From Plotosus lineatus (lineage: Eukaryota; Chordata; Actinopteri; Siluriformes; Plotosidae): a stretch of 64,000 bases of DNA. A model generated the notes under the pieces. It saw nothing but the letters and a program-made list of their open reading frames with translations. It was not told the DNA's origin and did not search any database. Position 1 is the first letter of the stretch. Every line of letters starts with the position of its first letter. Location of the stretch: contig CM045733.1 of NCBI GenBank assembly GCA_024760905.1, forward strand, positions 70,093,001 to 70,157,000. The letters are read 5' to 3'. Shown here piece by piece: positions 50,787 through 64,000 of this stretch. Both the position numbers and the translations under genes were made by a program.

Positions 50787-51170
50787 GGCGCACAAACCAG
50801 ACCGAGCAGATGTGCTTGAACCGCTAATGCACCGCGCTGCAGCAAAATCTCTGCATTATCCGCCTTCAGATACACACGAACGCGTCAGGATGAAGCAAAG
50901 GGAACAAATCCTCACCCATCCGCATCACCACCACAACAACAACAACAACAACAGCAAACACTCAGCGGTACAAACGGCGCCGCTTAATTCTGCATCATTC
51001 GAACAGATTGTTGTGTTTTGACAGCAGCTTAATGCGGGCCCGCCCTCTCCCTCTCTCCCCCCTCCCTCTCCCTCTCTCCCCCCTCCCTCTCCCTCTCTCC
51101 CCTCCCACTTCTCTCTCCCCTCCCCTTTGCTCTCCCCCCTTTGCTATCCCCCCTTGCTCTCCCCCCGCAC
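50787..51170 (-). promoter_or_regulatory. rab11fip5 5' UTR/promoter with G-rich tandem repeat
   Basis: CpG-bearing sequence upstream of the ATG. On the gene strand, 51043-51102 is a 21-bp unit (GGGAGAGGGAGGG core) repeated almost three times, with many G-runs able to form quadruplexes. No TATA box was seen. Confidence 0.55.
51043..51102. repeat. 21-bp polypyrimidine/G-rich tandem repeat
   Basis: CCCTCTCCCTCTCTCCCCCC unit repeated twice in full plus a partial third. Confidence 0.9.
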
Positions 51171-51399
51171 TCCACACACACACACAGCAGTACTGTAGGT
51201 TTAAAGAGAAAGGCAGCAGGTCAACCCTCACAAACTTTCCAATCTACAGAACCTTTCATCATATCAAATCGTTTTTGTAACATTTGTTAAGATTTGATTC
51301 AGAATCCTGTTCAAGCCTGAGCGTCCATCCATGTGGATCTACGTCTACAGCCAATCACTAGGAATGGATGTCGATCCCTGAAGCTTGACTGATGTTCCT

Positions 51400-51655
51400 A
51401 CAGGGATTGTCATGGCTGTGATCACAATGATCTACCGTATGGTTCGCCAGGCCACATACAAACTTACTGAACCCTACGGGCAATTTGGAACAGCCAATTA
51501 ACCTACTGTGCATGTTTTTGGACTGTGGGAGGAAACCCACACAAGCACGGGAACAACATGCAAGCTCCACACAGAAACGCCCAGGCCTGGAATCGAACCC
51601 AGGCCTTCTTCCTGTGAGGCGGATGTGCGAACCACTACGCCACCGTGCCGCCCTC
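51400..51655 (-). repeat. SINE-B, minus orientation
   Basis: GGGCAATTTGGAACAGCCAA, GGACTGTGGGAGGAAACCCA, and reversed head CGAACCACTACGCCACCGTG. Confidence 0.85.
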
Positions 51656-51694
51656 CAGCCATCTCAGTTCTCTAGCAAACACGCCACACTTGGT

Positions 51695-52038
51695 TCCCTT
51701 CATTTTCTGGACCGCTTCATCTTAATCACGGTCGTGGGAGGCTGACATCCATCTCAGCTGACTTCGGGCTAGGGCGGGGTACACCCGAATGTGTGCGATG
51801 GCAGGGACAACACTCACATACCCATTCATACTCACACTCACACCGAGAGGTGATTTGGAACAACAAATTAATCTACTGGGCATGTTTTCCGGACTTTGGG
51901 AGGAAACTGGAGTACTCCGAGGAAACCCACGCAAGCACAGGGAGAACATGCAAAGTCCACACAGAAATACCTGAGCTGGGGAATCGAACCCAGGACCTTC
52001 CTGCTGTGAGACAGACGTGCTAACCCCATTAGCCTAAA
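51695..52038 (-). repeat. SINE-B, minus orientation, full length
   Basis: TTTTCTGGACCGCTTCATCT tail, GGGCGGGGTACACCCGAATG, GAGTACTCCGAGGAAACCCA centre, and the truncated head. Confidence 0.85.
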
Positions 52039-52119
52039 TGGGCATCTTTGATTGGCCCTGGGTGTGAATGTGTGTACAGTATTGTTGTGTATATGTCTGT
52101 CAGCACTGTGCTCCTTCCA

Positions 52120-52385
52120 GAAGCGTCTCAGTTTGAAAATGGATCTACTGCCTTTCTGTGTGGCGTTAGCATCTTCTCTGTAGTGTATTTACATGGGGTT
52201 CTGTTTGGTACTCCAATTTCTTCCTACAGTCCAAAGACATGTGAATTGGATTAACTGCTGTACTTACACTAAAGTGACTGTACTGGTGAACAGTACAGCG
52301 TGTACCCCGCCTCTTGTCCAATGTTAGCAGGGATTGGTTCCAGCTTCCCCCTGAGACAGCAATGGATATTGAATGGATGGATGGA
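52120..52385 (+). repeat. Degenerate SINE-B-like copy with GGAT tail
   Basis: TCTTCCTACAGTCCAAAGAC, GTACCCCGCCTCTTGTCCAA, and TGAATGGATGGATGG end. Confidence 0.6.
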
Positions 52386-52599
52386 TTTTCGGAAGACACC
52401 AGAGTTTCAGGAAGAAAAACTTAAGTTATATGGCTTAAAATTTTTTTTTTTAAATGCTTGAACGAAAACTATCATTATCAACCAAACAGAAGAAAACACG
52501 GTACAGAGAGCTCCATGATGAGAGCTGTTTATTTACCACTATTGTTCTGTATTGATGCTGTGTTAATGAAATCAAGGGAAATTTCCTTGATGACCTAAT

Positions 52600-52705
52600 A
52601 TCACTAACGGTAAATTTTTGCCCTGGCTCCGGTGGGAATCGAAGCCATGAAATGGGTGCCAGCCTTCCCACGACCCTAATTAGGATTAAGCAGTTCAGAA
52701 AATGA
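52600..52705 (+). repeat. SINE-A/B tail fragment
   Basis: GGGTGCCAGCCTTCCCACGA then CCTAATTAGGATTAAGCAGT and AATGAATGAATG. Confidence 0.65.
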
Positions 52706-53043
52706 ATGAATGAAAAATAATAATAACGATGGCCTTTTATTATCTGTTCCGGACATGAAAAACAAAATCAATGAAAGCAAAATATTAAATAAAAAATTCA
52801 ATCTGCTGGGAGAAAACATGCCAACTATTACAAAGCTGAATGTGCTGACTGGAATTAAAATGCTCCATGTGGTCATGGTAGAATTCCCAATAATGTGCAT
52901 AGTTGTCTCTTCATCCTTTCAGTTCAGCACTACATGATTTCTATTGATACAGTCCATTATATTCTTTATAATTTATCCGTCATTTATGAAAAAAATTCTC
53001 ATTGTTCATTCTTATTTGTTAAAATCATTAGTATTTGGACACC
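52706..53043. other. AT-rich intergenic DNA
   Basis: No gene or repeat recognised. Confidence 0.4.
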
Positions 53044-53425
53044 GGAAGCACTGTGGTGTAGTGGTTAGCACATCTGCCTCACCGCAAGAAGGTCCTGGGC
53101 TCAATTCCCAGCTCAGGCGTTTCTGTGCGAGGTTTTCATGTTCTCCCCATGTTAGTGTTTGTGTCCTCCGGGTACTCCGGTTTCCTCTCACACTCCAAAA
53201 TCATGCGCAGTAGGTTAACTGGTTGTTCCAAATCACCCCTATGTGTGAGTGTTGGCCCTGCGATGGCCTTTCGAGCTGTCCAGGTGATTGTTTGTGCTTT
53301 CTTTATGGCCCAGTGATGGACTGGCAGCTATTTGGGGTTTACCCTGCTTTTTCACAAAAAGTCAGCTGGGCAATCCCAGCTCCAGGTTCCCTGCAAAGCG
53401 AAACAGAAACAGTTTGAAGAATGAA
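53044..53425 (+). repeat. SINE-B, plus orientation
   Basis: CACTGTGGTGTAGTGGTTAG head, AAGAAGGTCCTGGGCTCAAT, TACTCCGGTTTCCTCTCACA, and the shared 3' region. Confidence 0.85.
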
Positions 53426-53685
53426 AGCTGATCAGTCAGTTAGTATTCAGGAGAGCCGGACCCAGTTTAATGATGAAATCTATTTTGCTTAGTAAACACA
53501 AGAATTATGGCTCTCGGAGGAGGAACAAAATTCTAAACAGGATCCTCATTTCAATTAGCCACATCCAGCAGCTGCTTAAAGTCTGTAATTTATTATTTTA
53601 TACAACAAATTTGACTGATTTTCAGTCTGGATAAACATTAACAGAAAAATGTATTAATTGCGGATGGAAAAGAAACACAGCTGGG

Positions 53686-53887
53686 TGGTCGGTGGAGCAG
53701 TGGTCAGCACATCTGCCTCACAGTAAAAAGGCATTAGTTCCAGTCCCAGGCTCGTGGCATTTCTGTGTGGAGTTTGCATTTTCTCCCTGAGCTCATGTGG
53801 GTTTCCTCCAGGGACTCCAGTTTCCTCCAGCAATCCAAAAACATACACAGGAGGCTAACTGGCTGTTCCAAATCACCCAAGGTATGA

Positions 53888-53973
<86 letters not shown>

Positions 53974-54078
53974 GGTCCTGTGATGGCCTGGAGAACTGTC
54001 CAGTGCTTACCTTGTACTGTGGCCTTACCTCGAGGCAGCTGAGGTGGGTGATGTGTAAGCTGCTTAGAAAATGAAAGA
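53686..54078 (+). repeat. SINE-B with internal (GT)n, plus orientation
   Basis: GGTCGGTGGAGCAGTGGTCA head, CTCATGTGGGTTTCCTCCAG centre, an 80-bp GT run at 53889-53971, then TGATGGCCTGGAGAACTGTC. Confidence 0.85.
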
Positions 54079-54692
54079 ATGAATAAAGAGACCACGCCCC
54101 AAACTCCCATGGGCAGTGTTGTTTTTAATTTGTACAATCTGCTTTCCACACAGAACAGACAGTCTGTACTCAATGTTGCTACTGAGCCCACTGACCCTCA
54201 ATGACACTGACCTAATGTCTGATGGGTATTTTATGTAAGAGAACTTCCTGCTTACATACTGAACTCATCCAGGTGATAGTTTGGTCCTCCTCACACTGAT
54301 CAGAGTCCAGGGGAGTGAGGTATTACATTTAAATTAATCCAATTAAATATTGAAATTTATGTTGCTAGAGGGGGAAGAACAGCAGCTTCCCATACACTGA
54401 TTGCTCAAGTGTTGTAGTGGCTGCAGGGATTCTGACTCGGAAATGTACCGCCACCTAGCGAAAGAGAAGAGAAATGCACTTACAGCCCATCGCATGAAGA
54501 CACTGCCGCGTCGTGATGAACACAGCGGGGATGCGGTCGAATGGGAAAATGTCCAATGATCAAGTCTGCTCTACGCCCTCACTACGTCCCTGCCAGTTTC
54601 TGACTGCGTCTAACATGCCACAAGCATGATCCTAATATTCCTAATGTCTTCTTGTCCTATCCATTCATTTTCTGAACCGCTTAATCCTTATT
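54079..54692. other. Intergenic DNA
   Basis: No gene seen; contains the CTCF-like motif at 54446-54460. Confidence 0.4.
54446..54460 (-). promoter_or_regulatory. Candidate CTCF site
   Basis: Minus strand CGCTAGGTGGCGGTA, identical over 15 bp to the site at 4077-4091 and in the same orientation. Confidence 0.4.
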
Positions 54693-54975
54693 GTGGGGCC
54701 TGTGGTATGGTGGTGAAGGTGCTGGGCTCATGCTCAGGAGGTTGTGTGTTCGAATACCAGTTAGACCACCACTGTGCTAAGACCCCTGGGCAAGGTCTTA
54801 ACCACAAGTGTGCCTCTGTTCACCCAACACCAGTAAAATGTACTGGGAAGGTAACCTGCAATGGACTAGTGTCCCATCTCCTGGTCGCTTGACGCTACAG
54901 AAACCGGGGATAAGCACCGGCCTGATAAGCCAATCGGCTTCGGTGTAAAAAGCCCAACAGACTTTACCTACCTTT
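54693..54975 (+). repeat. SINE-C, plus orientation
   Basis: GGGCCTGTGGTATGGTGGTG head, GTGTGTTCGAATACCAGTTA, GGTAACCTGCAATGGACTAG, and an AAGCCCAACAGACTTTACCT tail. Confidence 0.87.
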
Positions 54976-55240
54976 ACCTTAATCCTAATTAGGGTTGCGG
55001 GGAGGCTGGCAACCATCTCAGCTGACTCTGGGTGAGGGCGGGGTACACCATGGACAGATCGCCAGGCCATCGTAGTGCCAACACTTACAGCTAGGGGGGG
55101 GATTTGAAACAGCCAATTATCCTACTGTGCATATTTTTGGACTGTGGGAGGAAACCAGAGTACCCAGAGGAAACGCCGCAAACACGAGGAGAACATGAAC
55201 ATCGAACTCAGGACCTTCTTGCTGTGAGGCGGACTACACC
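54976..55240 (-). repeat. SINE-B, minus orientation, directly abutting the SINE-C
   Basis: AATCCTAATTAGGGTTGCGG tail, GGGCGGGGTACACCATGGAC, and GAGTACCCAGAGGAAACGCC. Confidence 0.82.
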
Positions 55241-56801
55241 CTTCTTCTCTTATGAATAATCAAAAGACATCGTATGCTTACCATATTCTCAATGTGGCAT
55301 CCAATACTTGAGAAATGCTACTGAATGCACAGACCAAAAGACTCTTAGGAGAGCCTACGAGAGACCGTAAGTGGAAAAGGCAAAGGGCAAGGTAGAAAGG
55401 GACAGGAAGGTCCAGAAATCCATCAGCAGTGTTGCTTGAGTTTGGGGCAACCCATGATAGAGCAGAACTTCCTTTCAAAGCCACAACTTGAGACTGCTGC
55501 TGGAAGGGCTGTCCATGACAGTGGTAATAATACAGATGTTGACAGCGTGGTCAGTGCCAGTGAGGAGAACAAGAAATGGAAGATGGTGGGTAATATATCT
55601 CCAGAAGAGGAGCAGAACATGGTTAAGTGACTTGTTAGACAGGACACTGCCAGGAAACGGAAGATGTGGATGGAGAAGGCTGCAGAGAGGGAACGCCCTT
55701 AACACCTGGTACATCAGGCTCTGAAGCAGATATGGCAGGCTTGAGAGGAAGAGGTCTGGTAATGAGACTGCATGGATGACTAACACACATGGATGAGTAG
55801 GTTGGTAGACACTGATGTCCTGCATCATTATGTTCATAAGATCCAGAAAATGAACACTGTCAGTTTAATTATGAAAATTAAATTATAGATTAAATATAGA
55901 AAAATATAGATTACAGAGTTGTAAATCATTCTCCTAAAAAATGGTAAATTACTCATTTTATGTTGGACTTTGACAAATTTTGATAATTCATATACAGTAT
56001 TTTTATAAATAAACTTTGGATTTACTCAAAATGTTGTAGATTTATTTTAAATATTATTTTTCATACGCCCCCCCCCCCCTGTGTTTTTTTCTATTAATTA
56101 CCATTTTACCTGCAGATGAGTCAGATGTTCGCAGCCACCTGTGCTGCTTTTGCAGTTGCTGATGAGGTTGATGATAGCCTTCCCCTTCAGCCTCTTTCAA
56201 CCAACACGAGTCCAACTCAGCCGATTCCCCCGCCATCCTCTTCACCCAGACTCAGGAACCAGAACCAGATTTCAGGGGCAGAAGAGGCTCTCCTGATGGA
56301 CCTTGTGGAGCACATCTGGCAAATGAGGGCCCAACAGCATCAGGCGCAGTGCAGACAGGGAAAAGATTGCCTTTAGAGAATGCATGAGTTGTGTTTTCTA
56401 CAAACTGGACCAAGCCTCTGGAGGCACTACCAACAGGAGAGCAATGACAACATTTACAGGTATGTTGAGATAACCAATCAGCTAAAGAAACAACAGGTAC
56501 TAGCAGAACCTACCCCATCTACATCATCACAATCCAAATAGCAAGCCCAGTTTTACAAGGTTCACAAGGTGTGGTAAATACAGAAAGAACGTATAAACAA
56601 CGTAACAGTCATCTACAACACAGCAACCATGTACCATGGCCATAACACAAGCGTGGAGAGGTCATAGTAAGAACTCAATGAAGGACAATGAGGACACCAT
56701 GCAAGCTTTGTCATTATTACAATGCGGTGATTACTACATCCTTATTAAGTTCTTACTGGATCTTGATTCAAATACATGCTCACTATGTTTTTGGAAAACA
56801 T
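55241..56801. other. Unassigned repeat-like or relic coding DNA
   Basis: Two stretches have a non-random, coding-like look: 55420-55850 and 56110-56400. The second has a frame with MSQMFAATCAAFAVADEVDD, a proline/serine-rich part, and GAEEALLMDLVEHIWQMRAQ. Stops interrupt both, and neither was recognised; an old DNA transposon is the likeliest source. A poly-C run sits at 56071-56080. Confidence 0.35.
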
Positions 56802-56818
56802 ATGCAAAGTTTGACCAC

Positions 56819-57525
56819 GAATGAAGGTTGAATGAAGGTTCGCCTCAGTAAGACAGAATACATGTGTATGAATGCCAAGGACCCAAGAGGAACGGTGAGG
56901 TTACAGGCAGCAGAGATAAAGAAGGTGGAGGATTTTAAGTACTTCGGCTCAACAATCCAGAGCAATGGAGAGTGTGGAAAAGAGGTGAAGAAGCGTGTGC
57001 AGGCAGGTTGGAATGGTTGGAGAAAAGTGTCCGGTGTGATGTGTGATAGGAAGGTATCGGCAAAAATGAAAGGAAAAGTGTACAAGACGGTGTTGAGGCC
57101 AGTGATGTTGTATGGATTAGAAACAGTGGCGCTGAGGAAAAGACAGGAGGCAGAGCTGGAGGTAGCAGAGATGAAAATGTTGAGGTTCTCTTTGGGAGTA
57201 ACGAGGATGGATAGGATCAGGAATGAGTACATCAGGGGGACAGCACATGTAAGACGTTTTGGAGACAAAGTCAGAGAGGCTAGATTGAGATGGTTTGGAC
57301 ATGTACAGAGGAGGGATAGTGAGTATATTGGTAATAGGATGCTGAGGTTGGAACTACCAGACAGAAGGCCCAGAGGAAGACCAAAGAGACGATTCATGGA
57401 CGTGGTGAAGGAGGACATGAAGGCAATTGGTGTAAGAGTAGAAGATGCAGAGGATAGGGTGAGATGGAGGCAGATGATTCGCTGTGGCGACCCCCGAAGG
57501 GAAAAGCCGAAAGGAAAAGAAGAAG
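56819..57525 (+). mobile_element. RTE-type non-LTR retrotransposon, recent, 5'-truncated
   Basis: Plus-strand open frame MKVRLSKTEYMCMNAKDPRG ... YKTVLRPVMLYGLETVALRK ... RPRGRPKRRFMDVV, then the GTGGCGACCCCCGAAGGGAA 3' end and AAG tail. A perfect 17-bp duplication, ATGCAAAGTTTGACCAC, lies at 56802-56818 and 57526-57542. The 5' junction carries an 11-bp local repeat (ATGAAGGTTGA). The retained C-terminal frame is intact. Confidence 0.94.
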
Positions 57526-57765
57526 ATGCAAAGTTTGACCACACCCTCCATGTCCAATGAGACAATAACTCATCCTTGTTGGACTCCACTGTCTTAATCC
57601 ACCCACATTTCGGCAGACATAGCTGGAATTTGGCTGAGTGTGATGGAGGTTTCAGATAGAGGGTTTTTTTTTGGAGAGTTGAGCATTAAATATTGCATCC
57701 CATTTTACGGTCACACTTTCCAGGAGATACATCCTAAAGCAGAAAATACAGGAGTATACACACAT

Positions 57766-57770
<5 letters not shown>

Positions 57771-57800
<30 letters not shown>
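57771..57800. repeat. (AT)n microsatellite
   Basis: AT run before a SINE-A copy. Confidence 0.9.
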
Positions 57801-57803
<3 letters not shown>

Positions 57804-57837
57804 TAATGTTATACAATACTATACATTCATTTATATT

Positions 57838-58170
57838 TGTTTTCTGAACCACTTACTCCTAATTAGGGTCATGTGGAGGCTGGCGCCCGTCTCAGCTGAC
57901 TCTGACAGAGGGGGCAGAGTACACCCTGGGCAGCTCGCCAGGCCATCACAGGGCAGAAACACACTGACGGGTATGCAGCTACTCTTGACGAAAGTTAGCA
58001 ATGGTTCTTTTACAGCCTCACACCATAGACAGTGAGAGACATGGCCAGCCTTCGATAACCCAGTTAACTACACTGGGGGGACAGCAGTGACAACCCTATG
58101 AGAGCGGGGCTTGAACCCTCGACCATCGGATGAGTAATCCTGCATCCTACCACTAGGTCCCAACTGCCCC
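57838..58170 (-). repeat. SINE-A, minus orientation, full length
   Basis: TTCTGAACCACTTACTCCTA tail, GGCAGAGTACACCCTGGGCA, and reversed head CCTACCACTAGGTCCCAACT. Confidence 0.88.
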
Positions 58171-58485
58171 ACCAATACAATCAATATTATACTATTCTAG
58201 ACAATACTATATGATACTATAAAATAATATACCACACTAGCTTATGCTACACAACACTATACAATACTATACTATGCTATACTAATAAATACTGTACTGT
58301 ATACCATGCTACAGGATACCAACAATAATATACTATCCGATATGTTCCATAGCTGTACAATATTATACTACACTACACGATGGTGTTCAGTGCTATTGTA
58401 CACTATAAAATACTGCACAATACTATGCTATACAGTACTATACTGTGCTACCTAATACAGTACTATGCTATACTGCCTAGTCATA
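58171..58485. repeat. Degenerate ACTAT-type satellite
   Basis: Repeated variants of ATACTATACTATGCTATAC over about 300 bp, too diverged to be a simple microsatellite. Confidence 0.8.
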
Positions 58486-58709
58486 TAACCAGACAAATTT
58501 AATTAGCACACCTGTGAATACAAACATTTCCATTTCAATTTTTGTTTAGAAAAAAAAACACTAACAAGTTTTGACACTTCTTATAGCAATATTCTATTTA
58601 CATTTAGGGACAAATAACAGTTTATGGTTCATTTCACAGTGCCCACACAATTCCTACATATAGGATAACAGGGTAACTATCAGAGCTACCATACACAACC
58701 ACAGTAAAG

Positions 58710-58809
<100 letters not shown>

Positions 58810-59389
58810 TTCTTATATTGTTCGATATAACTCACTTAAGACTTCAGAAATAGCAACCATTCTTTAAACGTTGGCTAGATTTGTTGAAAACAGTATGATC
58901 AGTCAGAAATTTCAGCATATGTAAAGTCCCAGCAGACAGAAATTGGCAGTATATATGTGTTCTGAGTTCTGTTTAAGGCATCTCAGAGTTGTCCATAAGC
59001 AAAGAATTATCTTTGCATGATGACCCATGAGAAGTCTAGGCCTTACTATCATACACATCAGGGCAGGTGACCATGCAAATGCTCAATAGATTCAATACGT
59101 GTAAAATATTCTGTAACACCCAGCATGTGGTTTATATTAGATTGACCCATAAAGCAGAAACAGGTTAGTGGCTACCGTATCCTTACTTTTATATTCAGAA
59201 ACATAGACACATTTCAGAATCGACTCCATCAAACACCATGAAATGGATTATATCACACTGATCATGTATGTGAGCACAAAATAAAAGATGAGATTTTTGA
59301 CCTTGCTCAGCTCTGAGTAAAATCACTGATATGTTCTTTGTTATATAGAACGAGGTGGAAGAATAGCACCTTGTTATAATGTTATATGT

Positions 59390-59392
<3 letters not shown>

Positions 59393-59455
<63 letters not shown>
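59393..59455. repeat. (GT)n microsatellite
   Basis: About 31 GT units. Confidence 0.95.
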
Positions 59456-59457
<2 letters not shown>

Positions 59458-60096
59458 TTTTACACAGACATTAGGAAGCTCACATCCTTATTTACAGTCA
59501 ACATCATTACAATTATGGTGATACATATGTTTGTTTTTTTCTACCTTTGCTAAAATGTCATATGGTGCTTAATTAGTAATGATAAAAGACATAAACTGTG
59601 TGATTTTATGATCTGTGTACTTCTCCCTGCCCCCTGCCATGTCTGTCTCTATGCCCTGAAAAACACACTGCTCAACAATGACCTGCAGAAGCAAACACTT
59701 GGCTTTTACACTATATACAGTGCTACCAGATTACAGCAAACTGCAACGTCGCGTTTCACACCTCTGGTCCCGAATTAACCCTGTCCTGTACATCCTAGTG
59801 CTCGTGCACAGTTCAACAGCAACCCTGTACTGAGTATTTACAGAAAGGAAAACACTGAAACATACAGCACAGGAGTACTCCAGGACCACGATTAGGAAAT
59901 ACCACAGTCAAGAATGTCTTCGTGGAGAGATGTCTCTGGAATGCTTTTTGGATTTCATTTCGTTTCTCTGCTTGCACTTTTGGCTCACTGATTCATCCTC
60001 AATGAAATCCTGTCGACATAAATATAGCTATTGCAGTCTGACACTCGAAGATTGCTGTATTAAAGGTACAAAACAGCCAGTCCTTCTCAGAATGAC

Positions 60097-64000
<3,904 letters not shown>

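Noticed and set aside
53889..53971. Z-DNA regulatory element
   Set aside because: GT arrays are abundant here and lie inside SINEs; nothing singles this one out.
56783..57589. 268-codon minus-strand frame
   Set aside because: Antisense shadow of the RTE frame on the plus strand.

Overview
The window is nuclear DNA from a ray-finned fish. It has spliced vertebrate genes with canonical GT-AG introns, long CA/GT and AT microsatellites, and dense tRNA-derived SINEs, Tc1/mariner, Tigger-like and hAT transposons and RTE-type non-LTR fragments. The DANA/Mermaid-like SINE style suggests an ostariophysan (catfish- or characin-like) teleost, but this placement is tentative. There are no operons, CRISPR arrays or true tRNA/rRNA genes; every tRNA-like promoter seen is the head of a SINE.

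Five protein-coding genes were resolved. From left to right they are: ttc9c (minus, 298-980, 3' exon beyond the left edge); tmem179b (plus, 4 exons, 5846-10267, 248 aa); sfxn5 (minus, 14 coding exons, 31255 down to 12433, 325 aa, complete); rab11fip5 (minus, 6 coding exons, 50786 down to 36161, 1352 aa, complete); and a BEN-domain gene (minus, 63297 down to 60097, 5' exons beyond the right edge). sfxn5 beside rab11fip5 matches the neighbour pair on human 2p13, while ttc9c and tmem179b lie together on human 11q12, so the window spans a junction between two conserved synteny blocks. The genes do not form a pathway: sfxn5 is a mitochondrial carrier, rab11fip5 a recycling-endosome Rab11 effector, tmem179b a four-span membrane protein, ttc9c a TPR protein, and the BEN protein probably nuclear.

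Layout. 1-1,000: ttc9c. 1,000-5,500: hAT and Tigger elements and a SINE pile-up. 5,400-10,300: tmem179b with its CpG-rich promoter; its first intron holds an RTE copy and a Tigger-like element. 10,300-12,430: convergent 3' ends of tmem179b and sfxn5. 12,430-31,260: sfxn5, with a triple-nested transposon, a Tc1 relic and a LINE endonuclease relic in its introns. 31,260-34,070: repeat-rich intergenic DNA upstream of sfxn5. 34,070-50,790: rab11fip5. 50,800-60,000: intergenic, mostly SINEs, one recent RTE insertion and low-complexity DNA. 60,097-63,300: BEN gene, then a Tigger-like element running off the window.

I found no previously undescribed molecular system. The more unusual observations are a TG-repeat polypyrimidine tract at a tmem179b splice acceptor, CA repeats just inside the intron after the giant rab11fip5 exon, a cluster of three NPF motifs in that exon, inverted hAT copies flanking the sfxn5 first exon, three RTE insertions with readable target-site duplications, a 63-bp-arm palindrome, and nested transposons whose order of insertion can be read. 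SINE family letters A-D are my own labels for families seen here. Exon coordinates come from reading splice sites by eye and matching remembered vertebrate orthologues; no alignment was run.
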